A DNA stretch of 64,000 nucleotides. It comes from Longimicrobium sp. (lineage in GTDB: Bacteria > Gemmatimonadota > Gemmatimonadetes > Longimicrobiales > Longimicrobiaceae). How positions within the stretch are numbered: the first letter of the stretch is position 1; each line of letters opens with the position of its first letter. Below the pieces are notes generated by a model. That model saw nothing but the letters and a program-made list of their open reading frames with translations. It was not told the DNA's origin and searched no databases. Where the stretch lies: positions 62,001-126,000 of the forward strand of contig NZ_DASVSF010000026.1 of assembly GCF_036388275.1 (NCBI RefSeq), given 5' to 3'. The position numbers and the translations under genes were made by a program. Below are positions 36,180 through 44,177 of this stretch, in pieces.

Positions 36180-37022
36180 ATGGCCGAAAATCGCACGCTT
36201 ACGCTCGGCTATTCGCCGTGCCCGAACGACACGTTCATCTTTCACGCGCTGGTGCACGGCATCGTCAGGGCGGACGGGCTGCGCTTTTCGGAGCGGCTGG
36301 AGGATGTGGAAACCCTCAATCGGCTGGCCGCGGGCGCCGAGCTGGACGTCACCAAGATTTCGTACGGCGCCGCGGCGTCACTGCTGCGCGACTACGTGCT
36401 CCTGCGCAGCGGCGGCGCGTTGGGACGCGGGTGCGGGCCGCTGATCGTGGCGCGGCGCGAGCTTTCGCGCGACGAGCTTCGTACGGCGCCGATCGCCATT
36501 CCTGGCCGCAACACCACGGCCAACCTGCTGCTGCGCCTGTTCGCGCCCGATGCGCAGCCCGGAACGGAGCTCGTCTACAGCGACATCATGCCCGCGATTG
36601 CACGCGGCGACGTGGACGCGGGGCTCATCATTCATGAATCGCGATTCACTTATCCACAACACGGGCTCGTGAAGGTGGTGGACCTGGGAGAGTGGTGGGA
36701 GCAGACGACCGGCCACCCCATTCCTCTGGGGGGCATCATGGCGCGCCGTGCGCTGGGGGATGAGACGATCCGCCGCATCGACGACGCCATCCGCCGCTCC
36801 GTCGAGCACGCGTTCGCCGAGCCGGAGGCGTCGCGCGGCTACGTGCGCGAGCATGCGCAGGAGATGGACGACGCGGTCGCGAAGCAGCACATCGACCTGT
36901 ACGTCAACCGTTTCTCCGTCGATCTGGGCGAGGAGGGCGAGAGGGCCGTCCGCGAGCTGTTCGCCCGCGCGGCACAGGCCGGAATCCTGCCGTCCGACGT
37001 TCCCGCTCCGTTCCTGGACTGA
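36180..37022 (+). CDS. mqnD: 1,4-dihydroxy-6-naphthoate synthase (futalosine pathway)
   Basis: 280 residues, normal for MqnD. The signature LGYSPCPNDTFIFHALVHG opens the protein; DVTKISYGAAA, LGRGCGPLIV, HESRFTYPQHGL and LGGIMARR follow. It is a periplasmic-binding-protein-like enzyme that converts cyclic dehypoxanthine futalosine to 1,4-dihydroxy-6-naphthoate in menaquinone synthesis. ATG 36180 is chosen because the family begins there. Other mqn genes are not in the window; the prenyl synthase at 16.2 kb may supply the side chain. Confidence 0.95.
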   Translation: MAENRTLTLGYSPCPNDTFIFHALVHGIVRADGLRFSERLEDVETLNRLAAGAELDVTKISYGAAASLLRDYVLLRSGGALGRGCGPLIVARRELSRDELRTAPIAIPGRNTTANLLLRLFAPDAQPGTELVYSDIMPAIARGDVDAGLIIHESRFTYPQHGLVKVVDLGEWWEQTTGHPIPLGGIMARRALGDETIRRIDDAIRRSVEHAFAEPEASRGYVREHAQEMDDAVAKQHIDLYVNRFSVDLGEEGERAVRELFARAAQAGILPSDVPAPFLD

Positions 37023-37050
37023 AACCGCGCATCATCAACGTCGGCGAGAT

Positions 37051-37092
37051 TGGGAAAAACGAAGGGGCGCATCCCGGCTGAGGATGCGCCCC
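37051..37092 (-). terminator. rho-independent terminator of the helicase gene
   Basis: GGGGCGCATCC pairs with GGATGCGCCCC around CGGCTGA; on the minus strand a TTCGTTTTTCCC tract follows. It lies between convergent mqnD and helicase genes and may act for both. Confidence 0.8.
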
Positions 37093-37113
37093 GTCGTGTT
37101 CGAAACACGTAGA

Positions 37114-38934
37114 TCAGTCGCGGCGGCCCCGGAACGGCCGGTCGGTGCCGCCGTATTCGCCGCGCGGCCGGCGCGGACGCGGCGCCTCGCCGAAGTCGCC
37201 CCGCGGGCGGCGCGACTGGGCATCGGCGGCGGAGCCGCGGTCCTCGCGAGAGCGGCGGACCGCCACGGGACGACCGCGGATGCTGGCCTGCGACAGCTTG
37301 TTCACGATGTCGTCGGCATCGTTCTCGTCCACGTCCACCAGCGTGAACTGGTCGGTGATCTCGATGGCGCCGATGCGGTCGCCCGGCACGTTCGCCTCGC
37401 CCGCGATGGCGCCCACGATGTCCGCCGGGCGGATGCCGCGCCGCCGCCCGATGCCGATGTACAGCGTGGTCTTGCCCGCCGAACTCCGGCCCCCGCCGCC
37501 CCCTCCGCCGCCGGACTCCGCCCGGTCCACCCGCCCGCGCGGCCCGCGGCTCTCGCGGTCGCCGCCGCGGTCCGGGCGCCCCTCGAACTCGGGGATCTCC
37601 ACGTCGGACCCCTGCAGCTCCTCCGTTCCGCGTCCCGCCGCGGCCACGCTCAAGGCCGCAGCCGCCACTTCCGCCGCGTCGAACTCCGCCAGCAGCGGCC
37701 CGATCACCTCGCGGAAGGGCTGCAGCGCCTCGCCCGTGGCGAGCGCGTCGCGCACCGAATCGGCCAGGCGCGCGCGGCGGCGGGCCTTCACCTCGCCCGG
37801 GCGCGGCACCTTGGCGTGCTCGATGGACTGCCCGGTGGTGCGCTCGATGGCCTTGAGCAGAAAGCGCTCGCGCGGAATCACCAGGGTGATGGCCGTGCCT
37901 TCGCGCCCCGCGCGCCCCGTGCGCCCGATGCGGTGGACGTACACCTCCGGCGTCTGCGGGATGTCGTAGTTCACAACGTGGCTCACGTGCTCCACGTCCA
38001 GCCCGCGCGCCGCCACGTCGGTGGCGATCAGCAGGTCGGCGGAGCCCTGGCGGAACTTGCCCATCACCCGGTCGCGCTGCCCCTGCGCCAGGCCGCCGTG
38101 AAGCGCCTCGGGGTGGTATCCACGCACGCCCAGCGCCTCGGTCAGCTCGTCGACCTCACCGCGCGTGCGGCAGAAGATAATGGCCGAGGTGGGCGCCTCC
38201 AGGTCAAGGATGCGGGCCAGCGCCTCGAGCTTGTGCTGGCGCGGCACCAGGTACGCCGCCTGGCGGACGAGGGGCGTTTCCAGCCGCTCGCGCTCGATGG
38301 TGACGCGTTCCGGATCGCGCAGCGCCTTGCGCGCCAGGTCGGCGATGCGGGGCGGGAACGTGGCGGAAAAGAGCGCCGTCTGCCGCTCGGCCGGAAGCTC
38401 CTCGATGATGGCTTCGATGTCTTCGATGAAGCCCATGTCCAGCATCTCGTCGGCTTCGTCGAGCACCAGGTACTGCGTGCTGGAAAGGTCCAGCGAGCGG
38501 CGCCGGATGTGGTCCAGCAGCCGCCCGGGCGTGCCGACCACCACGTTCACCCCGCGCCGCAGCTCGCGAAGCTGGCGGGTGATGTCCTGGCCGCCGTACA
38601 CGGCGAGCACGGAGACGCCGCGCCCCGCGCCGTAGCGGTGCATGGCCTCTGCCACCTGCACCGCCAGCTCGCGCGTGGGCGCCATCACCAGCGCCTGCAC
38701 GTTGCGGACGGAGGCGTCGATGCGCTGCACGATGGGGAGCGCGAACGCGGCCGTCTTGCCCGTGCCCGTCGCCGCCCGGCCGATCATGTCGCGGCCGGCC
38801 AGCAGCACGGGAATGGCGCGCACCTGGATGGGCGTGGGCTCCTCGTAGCCCAGCCCCTCCAGGGCGGCCACGATTTCAGGTTCCAGCCCGAGGTCCGCGA
38901 ACGACGGGGGGATGTTCTCGATCTCTTCCGGCAT
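37114..38934 (-). CDS. deaD: DEAD-box RNA helicase with DbpA-type RNA-binding domain
   Basis: 606 residues. Q motif (FADLGL, PTPIQ), Walker A ATGTGKTA (55-62), DEAD (159-162), SAT, and HRIGRTGRAG cover the two RecA-like lobes to about 370. A helical segment and a Gly/Arg/Asp-rich linker (about 450-490) lead to the DbpA/CsdA RNA-binding domain (TTLYIGIGRRRGIRPADIVGA) and an Arg/Gly-rich tail. Such helicases unwind rRNA or mRNA in ribosome assembly or cold response. The next gene on the same strand is upstream. Confidence 0.94.
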   Translation of the reverse strand: MPEEIENIPPSFADLGLEPEIVAALEGLGYEEPTPIQVRAIPVLLAGRDMIGRAATGTGKTAAFALPIVQRIDASVRNVQALVMAPTRELAVQVAEAMHRYGAGRGVSVLAVYGGQDITRQLRELRRGVNVVVGTPGRLLDHIRRRSLDLSSTQYLVLDEADEMLDMGFIEDIEAIIEELPAERQTALFSATFPPRIADLARKALRDPERVTIERERLETPLVRQAAYLVPRQHKLEALARILDLEAPTSAIIFCRTRGEVDELTEALGVRGYHPEALHGGLAQGQRDRVMGKFRQGSADLLIATDVAARGLDVEHVSHVVNYDIPQTPEVYVHRIGRTGRAGREGTAITLVIPRERFLLKAIERTTGQSIEHAKVPRPGEVKARRRARLADSVRDALATGEALQPFREVIGPLLAEFDAAEVAAAALSVAAAGRGTEELQGSDVEIPEFEGRPDRGGDRESRGPRGRVDRAESGGGGGGGGRSSAGKTTLYIGIGRRRGIRPADIVGAIAGEANVPGDRIGAIEITDQFTLVDVDENDADDIVNKLSQASIRGRPVAVRRSREDRGSAADAQSRRPRGDFGEAPRPRRPRGEYGGTDRPFRGRRD

Positions 38935-38964
38935 CTGTCCGTTCCTGTATCGTTCTCCCGGCCT

Positions 38965-39471
38965 TCAGTAACCCACGGCGCCCACGTCGGGCTCGCGGGC
39001 AAAGGCGCCGAACGCCTCTGCCGGGTCTTCGTTCTGCTCCAGAAATCCGCGCAGCCGCCGGAACGACATGCGCAGGGTCCGCTCGCGCAGAAGCGAGTCG
39101 GGGTCCACCGGCGGCTCCAGCCACTCGGGGCGGTACTTGTCGGTGGTGGCGAAGTCGGGGGCGTTGTCCAGCCGCTCGGGCGGCTGCACCCCCAGCCCCG
39201 AGCGCACCAGCTCGAAGCCCAGCACGGGGTCCAGCCCCTCGGCCTGGGCCACGTCGTACAGCATTTCGGCTAGTTCGGGCGCCATCCCCACGTTCACCGC
39301 CTCCTGCACCACGTCGATGCGGCGGCGGCTGACCTCCTCGGCGTCGCCCCCCGCCGCGGCGGCGTCCAGCAGCCCGCGCGCGTCGCCGAACCAGGTGTCT
39401 TCGGCGCGCCGGCGCCGGCGCCGCTCAAGATACGCGTCGAGAGCGTGTTCCGCTCGTTGCTCGTCCGTCAT
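38965..39471 (-). CDS. uncharacterised charged cytoplasmic protein
   Basis: 168 residues, hydrophilic, with a poly-Arg stretch (ERRRRRRAE) near the start and helical segments (EEVSRRRIDVVQEAVNVGMAPELAEMLYDVAQAEGLDP). No membrane helix or known motif. It is 30 bp upstream of the helicase gene on the same strand, so both may be cotranscribed. ATG 39471 with GGGCGGGAG ahead is preferred to ATG 39504. Confidence 0.7.
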   Translation of the reverse strand: MTDEQRAEHALDAYLERRRRRRAEDTWFGDARGLLDAAAAGGDAEEVSRRRIDVVQEAVNVGMAPELAEMLYDVAQAEGLDPVLGFELVRSGLGVQPPERLDNAPDFATTDKYRPEWLEPPVDPDSLLRERTLRMSFRRLRGFLEQNEDPAEAFGAFAREPDVGAVGY

Positions 39472-39743
39472 CTCCCGCCCCGTCTGGTCCACTCTGCCTC
39501 CCATGTGCTCGGATTCCGATCGGATGCACGGGCGCAAGCAGCGGACCAGCGCGGGCGGAAGGGACGCAAAACAGAAAGGCGGCCCCGTGGCCGCCCTCAT
39601 TTCGAGTAGTGGTACGTGCCGGACTTTCCGCTTCCAGGCGTTCGGCCATCTTCATACCACCGTCACAGGATTCCGTTCCGTCCGTCCACTCGACTCACTC
39701 ATGAAAAGCAGGAGCCATGTGGGTACAGGGCCTTGGCCTGCTC

Positions 39744-40073
39744 TCACTTCGAGTAGTGGTAGCGCGCGGAAAGCAGCTCGATGCGGTCGGGAAGCACCTC
39801 GTACACCAGCCGGTGCTCCTGGTCGATGCGGCGGGACCAGCAGCCGGACAGGTCGTACTTCAACGGTTCTGGCTTGCCGATTCCCTGTTTAGGGTCATGT
39901 GCGATGCTCTGGACCAGTTCCAGAACGCGGACGACCATCCGCGGATCCGACCGGCTCCAGGCGAGCAGGTCGTCAAGGAAGCGGCCCATCATGACGAGGC
40001 TGCGCTCCCCCGCCGGAACCGTGGGCGGGGTCTTCTGCGGAGACCCGCCGCCTCGGGTCGAGCGTCGCGTCAA
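39744..40073 (-). CDS. YoeB/Txe-type mRNA interferase toxin
   Basis: 109 residues, C-terminal 80 clearly of the YoeB family: LAWSRSDPRMVVRVLELVQSI, then IGKPEPLK, LSGCWSRRIDQEHRLVYEV and the terminal RYHYSK with its catalytic His. YoeB cuts mRNA at the ribosome. TTG 40073 overlaps the antitoxin stop as TTGA and keeps the first strand (ERSLVMMGRF) whole; ATG 39992 would remove part of it. The N-terminal 20 residues are an extra basic extension compared with the usual 84-90 residues. Confidence 0.85.
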   Translation of the reverse strand: MTRRSTRGGGSPQKTPPTVPAGERSLVMMGRFLDDLLAWSRSDPRMVVRVLELVQSIAHDPKQGIGKPEPLKYDLSGCWSRRIDQEHRLVYEVLPDRIELLSARYHYSK

Positions 40074-40276
40074 AATCCGAACGCACGGCGTATCTCTTCG
40101 ACGTTCGCGAACCGGGTTCCCTTGCCCGCACGAGCTTCGGCGAGGGCCTCCATCAGCACGCGCGCGTTCTCGGGGGAGGCCAGCAGATACTCGGTGTCAT
40201 CCTGGTATCCGTGGTATTCATCCCCGTTCCACCGTTCCTTCGTGCCCGCGAACCGCCTGACGACTCCAAGTGTCAT
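40070..40276 (-). CDS. YefM-like antitoxin, short form
   Basis: 68 residues. The segment TEYLLASPENARVLMEALAEARAGKG is the toxin-binding part of YefM/Phd antitoxins. The usual N-terminal DNA-binding half is replaced by a short unrelated stretch (TLGVVRRFAGTKERWNGDEYHG). GGGAGGGG precedes ATG 40276, so the short form is well supported. Autorepression of the operon may therefore not occur in the normal way. Confidence 0.8.
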   Translation of the reverse strand: MTLGVVRRFAGTKERWNGDEYHGYQDDTEYLLASPENARVLMEALAEARAGKGTRFANVEEIRRAFGF

Positions 40277-40535
40277 GATCCCCTCCCTCGCCTTTGGACG
40301 CACCCGTGCCGGACTACTCTCGCCGGCAATGATGCGTGCGTCCACACTGTCACGCAAGGGTCTTGTTGTCTTTGTCCACTCTGCCTCAGGATTGCTAGGT
40401 GGCACCATGGGATCGGCCTATCCTTAAAAACGTTTGTATCGCCCTGGAACGCCGACGACTGCGAGCCGATCTGCAGCACGCACGTGACGCCAAGTGCGCG
40501 ACGGGGATGGGCCCGCCGCGCACTCTTCGTTGGGC

Positions 40536-41837
40536 CTACATCCCCGTCGGGAAGGTTTCCGGGGGTTCGTGGTCCAGCTTGGCCGGCATCTTCAGCGGGC
40601 AGAGGGCGTTGGACCGGTCGATGTACAGCATTGCGTCGTAGCGCATCGGGAGGACGGAGGGCACGTAGTTGCCCCGCGACTCCCGCGTGGGGTGGTAGAC
40701 CACGCCGATGGCCCGGTGCCCGCGCGCGTCCGCCGCCCCCTCCACGTCGTCCAGCTCATCCATCATCACCAGCTTGTCGTGCGCGCCGGCGGCATGGAAG
40801 ACGTGCTCCCAACTGCCTTCGCGCGCATCGGGTACGGTCATTCGCTGCATGGGTGCGCCCCACTCCGTTCCCGCGATCACGCTGCCGCTGTGGGACGAGA
40901 ACCCCGCGATCACCACCTCGCCGCCCCAGCGGTCGCGCGCCAGCGAGCCCACGTTCACCATCCCCACGCGCGCCATGTCGGTGGCCCGCGCATCGCCCAC
41001 GTGCGTGTTGTGCTCCCACACGATGGCCTTGGACTGCGGGCCGTGGTGGTTCAGCAGGCGCTCCAGCGTTTCGACCATGTGGGTGTCGCGCACGTTCCAG
41101 CTCTGCGCGCCGCCCCGGATCATGGCGCGGTAGTACCGCTCGGCGTTGCGGGCGACGAGCGCGTTCTGCTCGGCGTTGAAGAAGGCCTCGCGCCCCTCGG
41201 TGCGGTAGTCGGGGCCCTTGCCGCGCAGGTCCATCAGGATGCGCATGACGGCTTCTTCGCACGAGGTGGGCACCAGGGCGGTGGCCATGGCGTAGTCCTG
41301 CACGTCCTGCTCGTACGGATCGAAGCAGCCGTAGCCGTTGCGCGCCCGGCGCGCGGCCTCGGGGTCCACCTCCTCCAGGTAGCGCGTCACCACGTCCATG
41401 GAGTCCCACAGCGAGTACACGTCCAACCCGTAGAAGCCGACGCGGCCGTCTTCAGGCAGCCCCTCGTTGTGGGCGCGCAGCCACTCGGCGAGGGAGGCCA
41501 CCTCTTCGTTGGCCCACATCCACGTGGGCCAGCGCTCGAAGGTGTGGAGCATCTCGCGCGCGGTCTCGCGCCCGTCGACGCCCTTTGCCCAGCGGTTCAC
41601 CAGGTAGCAGTCGGGCCAGTCGCCCTCGACGGCGATGAAGTGGAAGCCCTTTTCCGTGATCAGCCGGCGGGTGATGCGCTCGCGCCACGTGTAGAACTCG
41701 GAGGTGCCGTGCGACGCCTCGCCCAGCAGCACCACGCGCGCATCGCCCACGCGGTCCAGCAGGGGCTGCAGGTCGCCGTCGTCCTGCAGCGGGCGCGAGA
41801 TGCGCTTTACTCCTTCGATCAGCCGTTCCTCCTGCAT
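40536..41837 (-). CDS. erythromycin esterase-family protein
   Basis: 433 residues. The family motifs are LLGEASHGTSEFY (catalytic-type Glu and His), FIAVEGDWPDCY, VWEHNTHVGDAR and GFYGLDVYSLWDS. Members include macrolide esterases EreA/EreB, but most genomic relatives have unknown substrates, so a resistance role is not implied. No signal peptide. ATG 41837 has GGAGGAAGGG directly ahead; ATG 41849 is the alternative. Confidence 0.88.
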   Translation of the reverse strand: MQEERLIEGVKRISRPLQDDGDLQPLLDRVGDARVVLLGEASHGTSEFYTWRERITRRLITEKGFHFIAVEGDWPDCYLVNRWAKGVDGRETAREMLHTFERWPTWMWANEEVASLAEWLRAHNEGLPEDGRVGFYGLDVYSLWDSMDVVTRYLEEVDPEAARRARNGYGCFDPYEQDVQDYAMATALVPTSCEEAVMRILMDLRGKGPDYRTEGREAFFNAEQNALVARNAERYYRAMIRGGAQSWNVRDTHMVETLERLLNHHGPQSKAIVWEHNTHVGDARATDMARVGMVNVGSLARDRWGGEVVIAGFSSHSGSVIAGTEWGAPMQRMTVPDAREGSWEHVFHAAGAHDKLVMMDELDDVEGAADARGHRAIGVVYHPTRESRGNYVPSVLPMRYDAMLYIDRSNALCPLKMPAKLDHEPPETFPTGM

Positions 41838-41984
41838 CCCTTCCTCCATGTCCCTTGGGCTGGGTCGGTTTCCTTCTACAGGTAGATTGCCGGGGAGATA
41901 CTGCAGGTTTTGGGCGTGTGGTGGATGCAGAGGGGGGAGAACTTCGATCGCGGGCAGCCGGGCGCGGGTGCACGCCGCGGCGCC

Positions 41985-42271
41985 CCCCATCCCCAGCCCT
42001 TCCCCCGCAAACTGCGCGGGGGAAGGGAGCCAGTGTGGTGCGCTTCGGTTAGGCGAGTGCACTCGTCGAGGAACGCTGGCACAGGAACGTTGCGCTTCGA
42101 CTGATCTCGGCGCATGCCCCTGGCAGCCCTCTCTCCCCGGCCCTCTCCCCCGCAAGCGGGAGAAAGGGAGAATTCGATCGTGCTTCGGCTGGCCCCGCAC
42201 ACTCGACTGGCGGACGCAGTCCGCGAAGGCGGACTTTGGGCCTTCGTTGCCGCGACTTCAGTCGCCCCCGC
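41985..42271. repeat. intergenic hairpin-repeat mosaic
   Basis: C-run/G-run hairpin with AAACTG loop (about 41997-42028), a CCCTCTCCCCCGC/GCGGGAGAAAGGG hairpin (about 42143-42165) and a two-stem element (42216-42271; GCGACT-TC-AGTCGC palindrome). No gene is seen in 41838-42287. Confidence 0.75.
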
Positions 42272-42287
42272 AGGGCTGAGGACGGTG

Positions 42288-44177
42288 TCAGCGCGGCCGG
42301 GTGGGGGGCCCTGCCGCCAGCACCACGGCCCCTGGCCCGCGCATCTCCAGCCGCCCGTGCGGCGACAGGCGCGCCACCTCGCCCTCCGTCTCCGCGCCGA
42401 ACCGTCCCTCCTCCGTGGACAGCAGCAGTTCCCACGTTCCGCCGCCCACGGGCTGCGTCTCGGGCGCCGTGGAGAGGTCCACATCCAGCGCGCCGCCGAA
42501 GGAGGCGACGAGCAGCAGCGCGCTTCCGCCCTCGCCGGTGCGGCGGAGGGCCAGCGCGTGCTCGCCCAGCGCCACGGCGTCGAAGCCCTCGCGGGTGCGG
42601 CGGCGCAGGGCCGGGTGCGTGCGGCGCAGGCGCAGCAGCTCGCGGTACAGCTCCAGGATGCCGGAGTGCGGCATCCGCTCGCGCTCGTCCCAGCGAAGCT
42701 TGCTGTTCGCGAACGTGGCCGCCGCCTGCGGGTCGGGGATCTTCTCGCGCACCTCAGGATCGGCGAACGCGCTGAACTTGCCGAACTCCTTGCGCCGCCC
42801 CTCCGTCACCAGCTTCCCCAACTCTTCCGGGTGGTCGGTGAAGTACTGGAAGGGCGTCGACGCGGCCCACTCCTGCCCCATCCACAGGAGCGGCGTGTAC
42901 GGCGAAAAGAGCAGCACGGCCGAGGCGGCGCGGTACACCGGCAGCGGAACGCCGTCCGTCAGCCGGTCGCCCATGGCGCGGTTGCCCACCTGGTCGTGGT
43001 TCTGAATGCAGTGCACGAACGCGCCGGGCGGCAGCCCCGCCGCCTCCGTTCCGCGCGGCGCCTCGTGGTTCTGGGACACCTGCCCCTCGTAGAACCAGCC
43101 GCGCTGCAGCGTCTTCACGAGGTCGGCCGCGGAGCCGGTGTAGTCGCTGAAGTACGCCTCGTGGTCGCCCGCCGTGTGCCGCCGCACCTGGTGGTGAAAG
43201 TCGTCAGCCCACACGCCGTCCAGCCCGTGCCCCTCGGGCGGGGGAAGGACCACGCGCCGTTCGTTGCGCTCGTCCTCGGCGATCAGCACGAAGCGGCGGT
43301 CCACCGACGCGCGCACCCGCTCGGCCAGCTCTGTCAGCACGTGCGTGGGCGAATCGTCCAAAATGGCGTGCGTCGCATCGAGCCGCAGGCCGTCCACGTG
43401 GTACTCGCGCGCCCAGTGGATAGCGTTCTGGATGGCGAACTCGCGCACCGGCTTTTTTTCGTAGTCGATGGCGTCGCCCCAAGGGGTGCAGTGGCGGTCG
43501 GTGAAGTACCGGCCGCCGGTGATGGCGTGCAGGTAGTTGCCCTCGGGCCCAAGGTGGTTGTAGACCACGTCCAGGATCACCGCGAGCCCGCGCCCGTGCG
43601 CCGCGTTGACGAAGCGGCGGAACGCGTCGGGCCCGCCGTACGACGACTCGGGCGCATACAGGAACACGCCGTCGTATCCCCAGTTGCGGGCGCCGGGAAA
43701 CTCGGCCACCGGCATCGGCTCGACGGCGTTGGCGCCCAGCGCCACAATCTCGTCCAGCCGCTCGATCAGTGCGTCGAACGTCCCCTCGTCCGCGGCCGTG
43801 CCTACGTGCACCTCGTAGATCACCAGGTCGTCGTCGTCCGCCAGCCCCCGCCACGCCGAGTCCGTCCACGCAAAGGCGGATGGATCGACGACCGCCGACG
43901 CCTCGTGCACGTCGTCGGGCTGGTGGCGCGACGCAGGGTCGGGGAAGGCGCTCTCGCCATCCAGCCGGAACTTGTAGCGCGCCCCGGCACCCACGCCGGG
44001 GACGGTCGCGGCGAAGTATCCGTCCGCCCCGGCATCCAGCGGTACGACGCGCTCGGCATCGGGGCCGTAGATGACGACGTCCACCTGCTCGCTGGCGGGC
44101 GCCCAGACGCGGAACTCCACTCCTCCGTCTACTACGTTGGCGCCGAAGGGCAGGCGCCACTCGCTGGATTCACTCAC
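42288..44177 (-). CDS. treZ: malto-oligosyltrehalose trehalohydrolase
   Basis: 629 residues. N-terminal beta domain (WRLPFGANVVDGGVEFRVWAP), then a GH13 barrel with DVVYNHLGPEGNYL, nucleophile D267 (GLRLDATHAI), acid E301 (LIAEDERN) and IQNHDQVGNR. It releases trehalose from the trehalosyl end made by TreY. The GTG start at 44177 overlaps the end of glgX by 8 bp, so both are coupled. Length is normal for TreZ. Confidence 0.95.
   Translation of the reverse strand: MSESSEWRLPFGANVVDGGVEFRVWAPASEQVDVVIYGPDAERVVPLDAGADGYFAATVPGVGAGARYKFRLDGESAFPDPASRHQPDDVHEASAVVDPSAFAWTDSAWRGLADDDDLVIYEVHVGTAADEGTFDALIERLDEIVALGANAVEPMPVAEFPGARNWGYDGVFLYAPESSYGGPDAFRRFVNAAHGRGLAVILDVVYNHLGPEGNYLHAITGGRYFTDRHCTPWGDAIDYEKKPVREFAIQNAIHWAREYHVDGLRLDATHAILDDSPTHVLTELAERVRASVDRRFVLIAEDERNERRVVLPPPEGHGLDGVWADDFHHQVRRHTAGDHEAYFSDYTGSAADLVKTLQRGWFYEGQVSQNHEAPRGTEAAGLPPGAFVHCIQNHDQVGNRAMGDRLTDGVPLPVYRAASAVLLFSPYTPLLWMGQEWAASTPFQYFTDHPEELGKLVTEGRRKEFGKFSAFADPEVREKIPDPQAAATFANSKLRWDERERMPHSGILELYRELLRLRRTHPALRRRTREGFDAVALGEHALALRRTGEGGSALLLVASFGGALDVDLSTAPETQPVGGGTWELLLSTEEGRFGAETEGEVARLSPHGRLEMRGPGAVVLAAGPPTRPR

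Noticed and set aside
36748..39273. An 841-codon plus-strand frame across the DEAD-box helicase
   Set aside because: It is the antisense shadow of the helicase, with Arg/His/Ala/Leu-rich sequence lacking motifs.
40536..41837. Antibiotic resistance gene
   Set aside because: The family is broad and most chromosomal members have no shown macrolide esterase activity; only the family is claimed.
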